From positions 2,224,001 through 2,288,000 of the forward strand of contig NZ_CP026363.1 of NCBI RefSeq assembly GCF_004117055.1: a DNA stretch of 64,000 nt. Direction: 5' to 3'. This document shows, one piece after another, positions 43,760 to 52,724 of the stretch. A program made the position numbers and the translations under genes. Under the pieces are notes generated by a model. That model saw nothing but the letters and a program-made list of their open reading frames with translations. It searched no databases and was not told where the DNA came from. The stretch is from Brevibacillus agri (GTDB taxonomy: Bacteria; Bacillota; Bacilli; Brevibacillales; Brevibacillaceae). Positions within the stretch are counted from its first letter, which is position 1. The number at the start of each line of letters is the position of its first letter.

Positions 43760-44073
43760 CAAACTCGATATAGACGCGCACAAACTCGCTATTTATGTTC
43801 TTGTAGGGATACCGCCAACAAAGTACGGATTTTTTGCTAAGTGTTATTGCCAATTTATCCACTCCAAAGGTTTGACGGTACAAGCTGACCTCGATCCCAG
43901 GACAATGGAATGTTTATTAGTGTAGTACGGAGATACTTACCAATGTATTCTCCTACCAAAGTATTGTATGAAAGCTATTCCTGAATAGAAGTCAAAATTG
44001 AAACGTCACAGGAAACATCGATATGATTGATAAAAAAGTAAGCCCTCCAGTAGGGGATGACTAACTTAATTCA
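43760..44073. other. Decayed sequence with partial repeat copy C
   Basis: At 43805-43841 a third, partial copy of the repeat (ACCGCCAACAAAGTACGGAT) appears. The rest of the stretch, rich in A and T, has no supported gene. Confidence 0.4.
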
Positions 44074-44697
44074 TCAATCATTTGTTTTGGTAGAGGGTTT
44101 ATTTATATCCCAAGCTACTGAAACTACTTGGTTAGAAGAATCCAATCCTTCAACAGACGATACATCTGAAAGATCGCGATGAATTATTTCGAAGAAGTAT
44201 CCATTATTGACGGATAGTAAATGAGATTGACCGACTTTAAAGTTCACCTTGATTTTTTTTATTGAAGGATGGTTAACGATCCCCGCAATTGGAAATGGGT
44301 TTTTCTCAACATGATTAAATAGGACCTGGACAGGACTTTCAGGATTTTCAAACATGGATGAGCGTGTAGAATAGGTCCAATCTCCATCGGAACCGTCCTC
44401 ATAAACTTGAATCCCATAACGTGGCTTATCATTCAGTTTGTAACTAAATAATACGTATTCACGTTTATAATCACTGATCTTGCTATGTATTACTACATCG
44501 CTTACTTTTCCTGACAATCGCTGTAATCCATTTTTAGGGATATGGCTATCTGTTAGTTCTGAAGTAATTTTATGGAGGAGAGACTGATGAATAGAGTGTA
44601 GTTGGGTAGATATTTGGGGTAATTCTTGAGCGGATAAAACGGAGGTTGCGTTAGTCAATAAAAGTACAGTAGCAGACAGGGTTCCTAATAGCTTCAT
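44074..44697 (-). CDS. Secreted protein of unknown function
   Basis: The 207-residue protein begins with a signal peptide (LLGTLSATVLLLTNATSVLS, cleavage near Ala-Gln). The mature part is mixed polar with SDVVIHSKISDYKREYVLFS and SVAWDINKPS near its end. No family is recognised. Start ATG 44697 follows AAGGAAGGATTAGAA. AT-rich composition and position among insertion elements suggest acquired cargo. Confidence 0.65.
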   Translation of the reverse strand: MKLLGTLSATVLLLTNATSVLSAQELPQISTQLHSIHQSLLHKITSELTDSHIPKNGLQRLSGKVSDVVIHSKISDYKREYVLFSYKLNDKPRYGIQVYEDGSDGDWTYSTRSSMFENPESPVQVLFNHVEKNPFPIAGIVNHPSIKKIKVNFKVGQSHLLSVNNGYFFEIIHRDLSDVSSVEGLDSSNQVVSVAWDINKPSTKTND

Positions 44698-44846
44698 TTC
44701 TAATCCTTCCTTTCTGTGAAGTTCGTGTTATTATTCCATATTTACTCGAGACATATGTAGGAAAGATTTCGCGAAGGAAGGTCATAAAAAAGCCCATTCC
44801 TGTTGGTCATAGCCCCGTCAAGTAGACACTAAAAAAAGACGCTATC

Positions 44847-45803
44847 TTAAGCGGCGATCGATTCCCGGTATTGGACTGGGGAGAGGTCGCCGAGTTTTTT
44901 CTGGAACCGTTCTGTATTGTAGAATTCGATGTATTCAGCGATCAGTTTGCGAGCGTGAGCTATATCTCTTGGTTTCTCCAGATACAACTTTTCCGTCTTC
45001 AGGTGTGAAAAAAACGATTCAACACAAGCGTTGTCGAAGCAGTTCCCCCGTCTGGAATGGCTTCCGGTTAGCCCTTGTTCTTGCAACAGATTTGCGTATG
45101 TCTTGGTAGTGTACTGGAATCCTTGGTCGGAGTGCAGGATCGCATCTCCATTACCCAGTTGCTTCACCGTAGACAGCACAAGATCAAGATCGTTTCTCTC
45201 CGACACTTCCCAAGCAACCGTTTCGTTATTATACAGATCCAGGACCACGGACAGATAAATGAAGTCATCGACGACTCGAATATAGGTAATATCGGTTACA
45301 TATTTCTTTCTAGCCTCGTCCGCAGCGAACTGGCGATTAAGGACATTGTTGAACACGATGGAGGGCTTGCGGCCGGCAAATGGACGCTTTTTGCGGATCA
45401 CTGAGCGGATGCCCAATTCTCGCATCAGTCGGCGAACTTTCTTCGTATTTACTTGTAGTCCCTCTTTGCGTAGAGCCGTGCGCATTCGTTTATACCCAAA
45501 GTATGGGCGAATGCGGTGAATTGCCAGTATATGTTCCTTTAGGTCGGCATCCTGCTCCACACGTACCTTACGAACCTTCTCCGTCGCCTTCCACTTGTAG
45601 TAGCCCGCCCGGGAGACCTCCGCTATTTCGCATAGCATGACCACAGCGTACTTGCGACTCATTTCTTCGATCGTCCTAAACCGGGTTTGCTTATCCAACT
45701 TCCCTCCCCGTGTAGATTTGGATTGAGCTTTTTTAGGTATTCGACCTGCGCTTTCAAGTAGTTGTTCTCTTCCTCTAGACTGCTGAAATACTTCTTGATC
45801 CAT
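44847..45803 (-). CDS. IS3-family transposase OrfB
   Basis: OrfB carries the HTH_21 region (HRIRPYFGYKRMRTALRKEG) and the rve integrase core with the DDE triad: Asp in YVTDITYIRV, Asp in AILHSDQGFQY and Glu in NACVESFFSHLKTE. It ends with FYNTERFQKKLGDLSPVQYR. In IS3 elements the active enzyme is an OrfAB fusion made by -1 frameshifting. The frame overlaps orfA, and the region before about 45735 in this frame is probably not translated on its own. Confidence 0.92.
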   Translation of the reverse strand: MDQEVFQQSRGREQLLESAGRIPKKAQSKSTRGGKLDKQTRFRTIEEMSRKYAVVMLCEIAEVSRAGYYKWKATEKVRKVRVEQDADLKEHILAIHRIRPYFGYKRMRTALRKEGLQVNTKKVRRLMRELGIRSVIRKKRPFAGRKPSIVFNNVLNRQFAADEARKKYVTDITYIRVVDDFIYLSVVLDLYNNETVAWEVSERNDLDLVLSTVKQLGNGDAILHSDQGFQYTTKTYANLLQEQGLTGSHSRRGNCFDNACVESFFSHLKTEKLYLEKPRDIAHARKLIAEYIEFYNTERFQKKLGDLSPVQYRESIAA

Positions 45804-45997
45804 CGCCCTCTATAGTCTTCAAACGTTTCACCGTTTTGCCGTTTCTGTACCCACTCCCGAATCTGCGTCTTACTTTTAATGCCTAATTTCTCCATTATCA
45901 TTGGGTAGCTCCAATGCTCCTCAACCCGCAAACGTACTGCTTCGCTCTTCGTTGCTTCGTCATATTGCTGCTGTTTTTGCCCTTTACGTAGCGGCAT
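45659..45997 (-). CDS. IS3-family OrfA
   Basis: The 112-residue protein has an N-terminal helix-turn-helix (YDEATKSEAVRLRVEEHWSY) and a leucine-zipper coiled coil (SLEEENNYLKAQVEYLKKLN). It starts at ATG 45997 behind GGAGGGGATTTTCTT. Its 3' part overlaps orfB. The DNA-binding domain directs the OrfAB fusion to the element ends. Confidence 0.88.
   Translation of the reverse strand: MPLRKGQKQQQYDEATKSEAVRLRVEEHWSYPMIMEKLGIKSKTQIREWVQKRQNGETFEDYRGRWIKKYFSSLEEENNYLKAQVEYLKKLNPNLHGEGSWISKPGLGRSKK
45728..45734 (-). promoter_or_regulatory. -1 ribosomal frameshift site (A6G)
   Basis: On the minus strand the sequence reads CCT AAA AAA GCT, a classic A6G slippery motif in the orfA/orfB overlap. Slipping by -1 joins OrfA (EYLKK) to OrfB (AQSKSTRGGKLDKQ). 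Confidence 0.8.
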
Positions 45998-46102
45998 AAG
46001 AAAATCCCCTCCGGTCAACAGTGTTGATCTCATCATACCATGAGGTCTTTTTTCACTGTCTACCATGAGGGGATAATACCATGTGGAATGGGCTTTTAAT
46101 AT

Positions 46103-46615
46103 TTACTTGCTTACCTCAGTACCTGACGGAGCATAAATATAGTAATTTCCTTGTGTATCGTAGCTATTTAGAGTTTCCCATACTAGGTTATAGTCACCTA
46201 GTTTAACATTCGTGAATGTAATAGTGTATGGATTCTTATCACCTTTCACATCTGTTGTTGCAAGCACTGTCCCACTTGAATTTTCTAGTGTCCATCGAGT
46301 CGAAGCTTGTTCTCCAGTATGTATTCCTTGCTGAACCAACCGAACGGAAATTGTCCCGGCTTCACCCATTGAGATGTTATGATTGTAATACCCAGGCCAT
46401 CCTCCACCTTGACGGAGAATAAAAGGGCCTGCTGTTACACCAGCCGCAGCAGCCAACTGAGATATTGTAGTAGGATCTGAGGAAACTTTTACTCCCACTC
46501 TTTCCTGGCTTTGTTGGTCAGACTGTTTCGAATTTGATTCAGCAAAAGCTGGAGTAAAGATACTCATCGTGGCCAGCATAGTAGCGAACGCACAAACAGC
46601 AAATCTTTTTTTCAC
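46103..46615 (-). CDS. Secreted beta-rich protein of unknown function
   Basis: A 170-residue protein starts at GTG 46615 behind CGGAGGGGATATT. The signal peptide is KRFAVCAFATMLATMSIFTP with cleavage after AFA. The mature part (SNSKQSDQQSQERVGVKVSS ... GGGWPGYYNHNISMGEAGTI ... TWTLE-like RWTLENSSGTVLATTDVKGD) alternates strands and turns like a beta-sandwich. No family is named. Its original terminator is the hairpin now split by the IS3 element. Confidence 0.65.
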   Translation of the reverse strand: MKKRFAVCAFATMLATMSIFTPAFAESNSKQSDQQSQERVGVKVSSDPTTISQLAAAAGVTAGPFILRQGGGWPGYYNHNISMGEAGTISVRLVQQGIHTGEQASTRWTLENSSGTVLATTDVKGDKNPYTITFTNVKLGDYNLVWETLNSYDTQGNYYIYAPSGTEVSK

Positions 46616-46742
46616 AATATCCCCTCCGTTTGAATTTATGGAAATATTTACAAATACCATTCTACCATCTGATTTACCTATGTAAATAGAATGATATGAA
46701 ATATATGATAATTTGGTAAAAAGGAACTAATTTTCTATAAAA

Positions 46743-46850
46743 GGGGTACCGCCAACAAAGTGCGGATTTTGTACGCTAAGCCCTGTTTGATAGATAAAAC
46801 GCCGGAATCCTGTACGCTAAGGAAAACCGGCTTATTCGTTACTTTTTCTT
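46743..46850. repeat. Element-end repeat, copy B
   Basis: It has the same organisation as copy A (GGGGTACCGCCAAC ... GTACGCTAAGCCCTG ... AACGCCGG ... TCCTGTACGCTAAGGA ... ACCGGC ... GTTACTTTTT) in the same orientation. As at copy A, a minus-strand gene ends exactly at its right border. Confidence 0.6.
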
Positions 46851-47490
46851 TTTCAATTCCTCAATCTGATGCTCATATTCTTTTTCCTGCTTTTTTAAAT
46901 CTTCCTCATGTTCCTTTCTGATCTGCTCGATCCGTTCATAAAGAGCTTGAATTTTAGTTGTAGATTCTTCATTTGCTTTTTGAAGCCTGTCCTGGAACTC
47001 CGTACGGAGATGTAATAGCTCACGCTCTTTTTCAACGTCTTTCTTTTCGACGATGCGTTCAAGTTCAGCTTGATGACGTTCCTGTGCTTGACGAAGTACT
47101 TCTTTCCGGATTTCTTCCATACTTTGAAGATTTTCTTTTTCCTTATTCAGTTCCTCTTGGAGTTTGGCGATTTGATGTGTTAACCGGTCAACTTGATCCT
47201 TATAAGATTTACTTTCCTCGTATCCCTGACGAAAATCGTTTACAAGACCGGTTAACGTATCGTTTTTCTCTTTGTACTCCTGGATCAACAGCTTGTTATT
47301 CTCGCTAGATTCTTCCATCTGTCGTACAAGACGCTCAGCTTCTTCTTTCATTTGTTTGAATCGATCTACTTCCTCGGCAGCAGCTTGTAGCTGCTTTTTT
47401 AAATCACTGATCTCAAACTGACATTCCTCAATCATTAGATTCTTAGATTCTTTCAGTTCCTCAGCCTTACGATGGATCTCTTCTTTTTCA
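46839..47490 (-). pseudogene. Coiled-coil protein, 5' end cut by IS110 copy 2
   Basis: The frame encodes at least 215 residues of almost uninterrupted heptad coiled coil (for example DLKKQLQAAAEEVDRFKQMK, ending HQIEELKKKK). It stays open to the IS110 border at 47490, with EKEEIHRKAEELKESKNL before the first ATG (47435). The true N-terminus, perhaps with a DNA-binding domain as in KfrA- or TnpC-like proteins, is missing. The gene ends at repeat copy B and is probably cargo of the same element. Confidence 0.65.
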
Positions 47491-47610
47491 AACGAGGAGC
47501 CATTCCTGTAATGAAGAAATTTGAGCTTTGAAAGAAAAAAGCGCCTCCTGTATGCTGGGTCTTGGAATGGTCACATTCACACTGCCCTAATGAAAAGGAG
47601 GACGCTCTAC

Positions 47611-48909
47611 ATGAAGTATAAGCTGAAACAGAAACAGAATCAACGGATTACACGAATTACCGAAAAAACACTGGTTGTTGGCGCGGACATCGCCAAAAAG
47701 ATTCATGTAGCTCGAGCCGTGGATTTCCGAGGCATTGAGCTTGGGAAAGAATGTGTGTTCCACAACGATCAGGAGGGGCTAACGAAACTGGCTGCGTGGA
47801 TGAAGGAGCTTGGCCGGATACATGAGAAAACCGACATCGTATTTGGCATCGAGCCTACCGGACACTACTGGTTCCCGTTAGCGGCATTTTTGAAGGAGCA
47901 AGACATCAGGGGCGTCGTCGTGAATCCGCACCATGTGAACAAGAGCAAAGAACTTGAGGACAACTCGCAGACCAAGAGCGACTACAAGGATGCGAAGGTC
48001 ATTGCCGACCTGATTCGGAGCGGGAAATATTCAGAGCCCAATTTGCCGACCAAGGAATATGCAGAGCTACGCATTCTGATGAATTTTCGGGAGAAGGTCA
48101 TGGTGAGCTTGAATCAAGTGAAAGCTCGGATTACAAACTGGTTTGACCGCTACTTTCCGGAGTATCCACAAGTGTTTAAGGACTGGGAAGGCAAGGCATC
48201 ACTGATGACCATGCGCCAGTTTCCCACTCCAGAGGAGATTGTCTCGATAGGCGCCAGAGGCGTTCTCACACATTGGAAGACGGAAATCAAGCGTGGGGTG
48301 GGCATCAAGAGAGCGGAGCAGCTCTATGCTGCCGCTACGGTCTCTATCGGGCTTACCGAGGGGCTGACAGCTGCCCGAATCGAGCTTGCCGCCTTGCTGC
48401 AGCAGTACGATCTGTACTGCAAGCAAGAAGAAAGCATTATGACGGAAGTCCTGCAGATTCTGGAGAAGATCCCCGGAACGAAGCAAATGCTGAGCATCCC
48501 AGGGATTGGCATTCTGACCGTCGCCGGCTTCTTGGCGGAGGTTGGCGATCTGAACAACTACGACCATGGACAGCAGATCATCCGTCTGGCTGGGCTGAAT
48601 CTGACGGAGAACAGCTCTGGAAAACGTAAGGGAAAGACCGGAATCAGCAAGCGGGGGCGCTCTCGCCTAAGAGGCATCTTGTTCCGCTGCATGCTGCCGA
48701 TGGTAGCCAAAAACAAAGAGTTTAAAGCGCTCCACGAGTATTATACAACGCGTAGTCAAAATCCGCTCAAGAAGAAGCAATCGATTATCGCCTTATGTGG
48801 AAAACTGGTTCGCGTCCTCTATGCACTGGGGACAAAGCAGAAAGAGTATAACGCAAACGAAGTATTGGGGCCGATTCGACAAGCCCAGCTACAACAAAGT
48901 GCTGCATAA
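47611..48909 (+). CDS. IS110-family transposase (copy 2)
   Basis: The 432-residue recombinase is identical to copy 1 except for Gly in IEPTGHYW and Gly in DIRGVVVN. These agree with the family pattern around the second catalytic acidic residue, so this is the likely functional version. DEDD residues and the Tnp_20 domain are intact. ATG 47611 has AAAAGGAGGACGCTCTAC upstream. Confidence 0.93.
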   Translation: MKYKLKQKQNQRITRITEKTLVVGADIAKKIHVARAVDFRGIELGKECVFHNDQEGLTKLAAWMKELGRIHEKTDIVFGIEPTGHYWFPLAAFLKEQDIRGVVVNPHHVNKSKELEDNSQTKSDYKDAKVIADLIRSGKYSEPNLPTKEYAELRILMNFREKVMVSLNQVKARITNWFDRYFPEYPQVFKDWEGKASLMTMRQFPTPEEIVSIGARGVLTHWKTEIKRGVGIKRAEQLYAAATVSIGLTEGLTAARIELAALLQQYDLYCKQEESIMTEVLQILEKIPGTKQMLSIPGIGILTVAGFLAEVGDLNNYDHGQQIIRLAGLNLTENSSGKRKGKTGISKRGRSRLRGILFRCMLPMVAKNKEFKALHEYYTTRSQNPLKKKQSIIALCGKLVRVLYALGTKQKEYNANEVLGPIRQAQLQQSAA

Positions 48910-49311
48910 AGCTTATCAACAAACCTGTCATCTCGCTTATTCACATGTGTACAACCATGACAACGGAAGCACCGGAGAAGCCGAAGAATTATAATCCATA
49001 AGGGCAACGACCCAGTCGAGGAGCTAGAATCGGCCTCCACCCCTTGAGAGGTAGAACGAAGGAATGTAAGGGCATAGACCCAGCGTGACATGGGAGGGTA
49101 AACCCCGAGGGCGGATGTGGAGATCCACTGTGCGATCATACCTTTTTATCCACAGTCTGGAAACTGGTGATTGCAGGCTCTATTCCCGCCACAGCCCTTA
49201 CAGAAATATTTGTATCTCCTTCAATCTTCCGACAAGAGCTTTAAGATGTCAAAGTTAAAAAACAGAGAATGAGCGAGAAAACAGGAGAAAACATTACTTT
49301 ATAGTGGGAGG
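48910..49311 (+). ncRNA. Candidate bridge RNA region of IS110 copy 2
   Basis: Same sequence as 36499-36900. Conservation of this 400-nt non-coding end in both copies fits a functional RNA or recombination end, but no transcript boundaries can be assigned. Confidence 0.4.
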
Positions 49312-49317
49312 GTATAC

Positions 49318-50265
49318 ATGAAAGCTACAGAACCGATTTTCCTGGGGCATCGCATCCATCTGATCGACGGGTTTGATATGGGCTGGGCGCAGCGGACGGG
49401 AACGTACGTCATCGCCGAGGACGAGTTGACCCTGGTCGAGACAGGGCCGAGTCCTTCTGTCCCGTACATACGGGAAGGGCTGCGCAGGCTCGGATTTTCC
49501 CCGGAGCAAGTGAAGTACATCATCGTGACGCACATTCACCTCGATCACGCGGGGGGAGCGGGACTTTTTTTGCGCGAGTGCCCGCAGGCAAAAATCGTGG
49601 TGCATCCAAAAGGAGCGCGCCATCTGGTGGACCCGAGTCGGTTGATCGCGGGCGCCAGAGCGGTGTATCACGACGATTTTGACCGCCTGTTCGATCCGAT
49701 TGTCGCCGTTCCCGAAGAGCGGATCATCGTGCGCGCCGACCAGGAGACGCTGCAAATTGGCGCCAACTGTGTCCTGGAATTTTGGGACACGCCGGGACAT
49801 GCCAACCATCATTTCAGCATTTACGACCCGGTCAGCCGCGGCATGTTCACGGGAGATACAGCGGGTGTCTTCTATCCGCAGCTTCAACGGGACGGGATTC
49901 ACTTCGTCCTGCCGTCCACCTCGCCGAACCAGTTTGACCCGCAGGCGATGCTGCGCTCCGTGGAACGCTTTGAACAGCGCGGTCTTGCGCGAATCTATTT
50001 CGGGCATTTCGGCATGACTGACGATGTTGCCGACGTCTATCGGCAGGTGCGCGAGTGGCTTCCTGTCTTTGTGGCGGAAGGGGAGGCGGTCGTAGCCGCT
50101 GGACTCGGCGATGGCGAACTGGCGGAGCGGCTGTTCGGGCGTGTACTGGCGCATCTGCAATCGTTCGGGATCGGCGACGGGCATGAGGTGCTGGACGTGC
50201 TGCGGCTCGATTTGCAAGTATGTGCGATGGGAATTGTCGACTATTTGCAAAAGCGCAGGAAATAG
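49318..50265 (+). CDS. MBL-fold metallohydrolase
   Basis: The 315-residue protein has the metallo-beta-lactamase fold: the metal-binding THIHLDHAGGAG (HxHxDH), a third histidine in DTPGHANHHFSI, and the bridging Asp in MFTGDTAGVF. Such enzymes hydrolyse thioesters, lactones or similar bonds; the substrate is not evident. ATG 49318 has TAGTGGGAGG upstream, which belongs to the right end of the IS110 copy, so expression may now depend on the element. It otherwise continues the native chromosome interrupted at 35080. Confidence 0.9.
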   Translation: MKATEPIFLGHRIHLIDGFDMGWAQRTGTYVIAEDELTLVETGPSPSVPYIREGLRRLGFSPEQVKYIIVTHIHLDHAGGAGLFLRECPQAKIVVHPKGARHLVDPSRLIAGARAVYHDDFDRLFDPIVAVPEERIIVRADQETLQIGANCVLEFWDTPGHANHHFSIYDPVSRGMFTGDTAGVFYPQLQRDGIHFVLPSTSPNQFDPQAMLRSVERFEQRGLARIYFGHFGMTDDVADVYRQVREWLPVFVAEGEAVVAAGLGDGELAERLFGRVLAHLQSFGIGDGHEVLDVLRLDLQVCAMGIVDYLQKRRK

Positions 50266-50412
50266 CGGGAGACGCCAGACAGCGGGTACGAGACGGGCAG
50301 CATGGGCTTACGTAGCCGTGGCAGCAGCGAAAAAGCATTCTTTTTTTGGCAAAGGAATGCTATCATGATGGATGAGTCTTAGCAGTTGTAGGCCATTGCA
50401 ATTGAATACGCG
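50266..50412. other. Short intergenic region before the riboswitch
   Basis: A stem AGCATTC/GAATGCT with seven Ts inside the loop lies at about 50333-50362. A promoter for the cobalamin operon should lie here but no clear boxes are seen. Confidence 0.35.
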
Positions 50413-50538
50413 CAAACAGGTGCCTTGGTCCTTGCCAAAGGACGAGGTGAAAAGGGAAGCCGGTGCAAGTCCGGCGCGGTCCCGCCACTGTAAAGCGGCT
50501 GTCGCAATAGCTGCCAAGCCAGGAGACCTGCCTGTTTG
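50413..50538 (+). promoter_or_regulatory. Cobalamin (AdoCbl) riboswitch
   Basis: The closing stem CAAACAGG (50413-50420) pairs with CCTGTTTG (50531-50538). Inside are the conserved B12-box elements GGTGAAAAGGGAAGCCGGTG, CAAGTCCGGCGCGGTCCCGC, CACTGTAA and AGCCAGGAGACCTGCC. It lies 160 nt before the first ORF of the B12 uptake operon and should switch it off when cobalamin is plentiful. Confidence 0.96.
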
Positions 50539-50699
50539 CCTGATGTGCCTGCGCCTTCGCGGAAAGGTTCGGCCCGTTCAGGACGTTTTTTTGCGTGAGC
50601 ATGGATGAGCCTGACATGTCGACCCTTTGGTTCCGGTTGGAAGCGAAGGGTTTTTGTTTGCTAAGAATCAACCAGTCGCACAGAAAGGAAGTCATACAT

Positions 50700-51677
50700 A
50701 TGAAACGCGCATGGAAACTGCTCATCCCGCTGGTGCTTGCTGCAAGTCTCGTCGGCTGCGGCGGCAACACCCAGACGGCACCTGCTCCGCAGGCAGAAGC
50801 ACCGCAGACAGCACCACAGGACGCGGCTGCCAAGCAGACCGTCTACCCGCTTACCGTCACAGACGCGACCGGAAAAGAAGTGACCGTGGCAAAAGAGCCG
50901 CAACGAATCGTCTCGACTTCCCCGGCAGAGACGGAAATCTTGTTCGCGCTCGGCTTGAACGAGCGGATTGTCGGTGTCTCCGACTTCGACGACTATCCGG
51001 CAGAAGCGAGCACGAAGCCAAAAGTGGGCGGAGTCGTCAAGCCGAGCGAAGAAGCGATTCTCGCCCAGTCGCCCGATCTGGTCATCGGCGGAATTTCGAT
51101 GGAAAAGCCGGTTGCCGACAAGCTGAAATCGCTCGGCATGCCAGTGTACGTCACGCATCCGAAAAAAGTGGATGACATCCTGAACAACATTTTGACGATG
51201 GGGGTTATCACCAACCGACAGGAGCAGGCGGAAAAAGTCGTCGCCGCGATGAAGCAGGATATCGCCCGCGTACAGGAAGCCGTCAAAGCGGTGAAGCCGG
51301 AAAACAAGAAAAAAGTGTACCTGGAGTTTGCGCCAGGCTGGACCGTGGGCAAAGGGGAGTTCCTCGACGAGCTGGTGACGCTGGCAGGCGGGACGAACAT
51401 TGCGGCCGACACAGAGGGCTGGAACCCAATCAGCGAGGAAAAGATTTTGAAAAGCGATCCCGACGTCATTTTGTACGCCAAAGGCATTACGGATGACAAG
51501 ACGGGCACGAAGCTGGAAGAGATCATCGCAAACCGCAACGGCTGGGATACGATGAAGGCGATCCGCGAGAAGCAAGTGTTCGGAATGGACCAAAACCTGC
51601 TGGCGCGCCCAGGCCCGCGCATTACACAAGGTTTGATCGAGGTAGCTAAAGCGATTTATCCTGACCTGGTGAAATAA
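50700..51677 (+). CDS. btuF: Cobalamin-binding lipoprotein BtuF
   Basis: The 325-residue lipoprotein has a signal with lipobox (LIPLVLAASLVGCGGN, Cys about 20). A periplasmic-binding fold of the BtuF/FecB class follows (PQRIVSTSPAETEILFALGL, GVSDFDDYP, VGGVVKPSEEAILAQSPDLV). ATG 50700 follows AGAAAGGAAGTCATAC. It delivers cobalamin to the BtuCD transporter. The riboswitch in front and cobU behind make B12 rather than a siderophore the likely ligand. Confidence 0.92.
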   Translation: MKRAWKLLIPLVLAASLVGCGGNTQTAPAPQAEAPQTAPQDAAAKQTVYPLTVTDATGKEVTVAKEPQRIVSTSPAETEILFALGLNERIVGVSDFDDYPAEASTKPKVGGVVKPSEEAILAQSPDLVIGGISMEKPVADKLKSLGMPVYVTHPKKVDDILNNILTMGVITNRQEQAEKVVAAMKQDIARVQEAVKAVKPENKKKVYLEFAPGWTVGKGEFLDELVTLAGGTNIAADTEGWNPISEEKILKSDPDVILYAKGITDDKTGTKLEEIIANRNGWDTMKAIREKQVFGMDQNLLARPGPRITQGLIEVAKAIYPDLVK

Positions 51678-51679
51678 AA

Positions 51680-52717
51680 ATGAAAAAGCAATGGCTTATA
51701 TGGGGAGGAGCGAGCAGCCTTGTGCTGCTCGTATCCGTGGTGGTCAGCATTTCGATGGGGGCGGCGTCGCTCTCTCTTTCGCAAGTATGGCTCATCCTCT
51801 TGCACCAGCTTCCCGGCATGTCGGAGTGGATTCCGGCGACATGGCCGGAGTCGTCCGAGCAGATCGTGATGAAGGTGCGTTTTCCGCGCGTCGTACTGGC
51901 CATTTTGATCGGAGCTTGCCTGTCGCTTGCGGGCGCGGGCTTTCAAGGCGTGCTGCGCAACCCGCTTGCGGACCCGTTCACGATGGGCGTAGCGTCCGGT
52001 TCGGCCGTCGGGGCGGCTTTTCTGATCCTGTTCGGCTTGCAGTTTGCTGTTCTTGGAGAGTGGAGCACGCCTGTCGTCGCCTTTTTGACGGGGCTTGTCA
52101 GCTTGTGGATTGTGCTTGCCCTCGCCAAGACGCAAGGCAAGCTGCAGACGGAGACGCTTATTTTGTCTGGCGTCGTCATTCAGGCGTTTCTCGGCTCGCT
52201 CGTGTCCTTCATGGTGTCGCTGTCGGATCAGACGGTGAACGAGATCGTTTTCTGGCTGATGGGAAGCCTGTCGTTTCGCGGCTGGGCCTTCACGTACGTC
52301 CTGGTCCCGTATTTGCTGATCGGCGTGCTCGTGCTGCTTGGCTATGCCCGCTCGTTGAACCTGTTTGCGCTCGGGGAGCGGCAGGCGGCGCATCTCGGAG
52401 TCAACGTCGACAAGACGAAGCTCATCATTTTGCTCGTCTCTACGCTCCTGACTGCAGCGGCGGTTTCGATTGCGGGCGTCATCGGGTTTGTCGGGCTGGT
52501 CGTGCCGCATCTGGTGCGGATGATGGTCGGGCCTGACTACCGCATTTTGCTGCCGATGGCGACCATCTGCGGCGGTGTGTACGTGCTGTGGGCGGATACG
52601 CTGGCGCGAATGCTGCTCGTGCCGACAGAAATCCCGCTCGGGGTCGTGACTGCGTTTTTGGGAGCGCCGTTTTTCGCCTATTTGCTGAAGCAAAACAAAC
52701 GGATCGGAAGGAGGTAG
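51680..52717 (+). CDS. btuC: Cobalamin ABC transporter permease BtuC
   Basis: The 345-residue FecCD-family permease has about ten membrane helices. Signature blocks are RFPRVVLAILIGACLSLAGA, GFQGVLRNPLADPFTMGVAS, and GVIGFVGLVVPHLVRMMVGP near the coupling helix. It starts 3 nt after the btuF stop. It forms the membrane channel with BtuD. Confidence 0.94.
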   Translation: MKKQWLIWGGASSLVLLVSVVVSISMGAASLSLSQVWLILLHQLPGMSEWIPATWPESSEQIVMKVRFPRVVLAILIGACLSLAGAGFQGVLRNPLADPFTMGVASGSAVGAAFLILFGLQFAVLGEWSTPVVAFLTGLVSLWIVLALAKTQGKLQTETLILSGVVIQAFLGSLVSFMVSLSDQTVNEIVFWLMGSLSFRGWAFTYVLVPYLLIGVLVLLGYARSLNLFALGERQAAHLGVNVDKTKLIILLVSTLLTAAAVSIAGVIGFVGLVVPHLVRMMVGPDYRILLPMATICGGVYVLWADTLARMLLVPTEIPLGVVTAFLGAPFFAYLLKQNKRIGRR

Positions 52718-52724
52718 TCGCGTC

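Larger units (their letters stand above)
44804..46081 (-). mobile_element. IS3-family element (IS150-type) inserted in a terminator loop
   Basis: The 1278-bp element has related ends (TGGTCATAGCCCC... at left; reverse of right end TGGTATTATCCCC...) and a 3-bp target duplication TGT (44801-44803 and 46082-46084). The flanks GCCCATTCC (44792-44800) and GGAATGGGC (46085-46093) join to a perfect stem with TGT as loop, so the element landed in a terminator hairpin. It carries overlapping orfA and orfB on the minus strand. Confidence 0.88.
47491..49311 (+). mobile_element. IS110-family element, copy 2
   Basis: The same 1821-bp unit as 35080-36900, in the same orientation. The two copies flank a 10.6-kb island. 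Left flank is the cut coiled-coil gene; right flank is the MBL-fold gene start. Confidence 0.88.
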
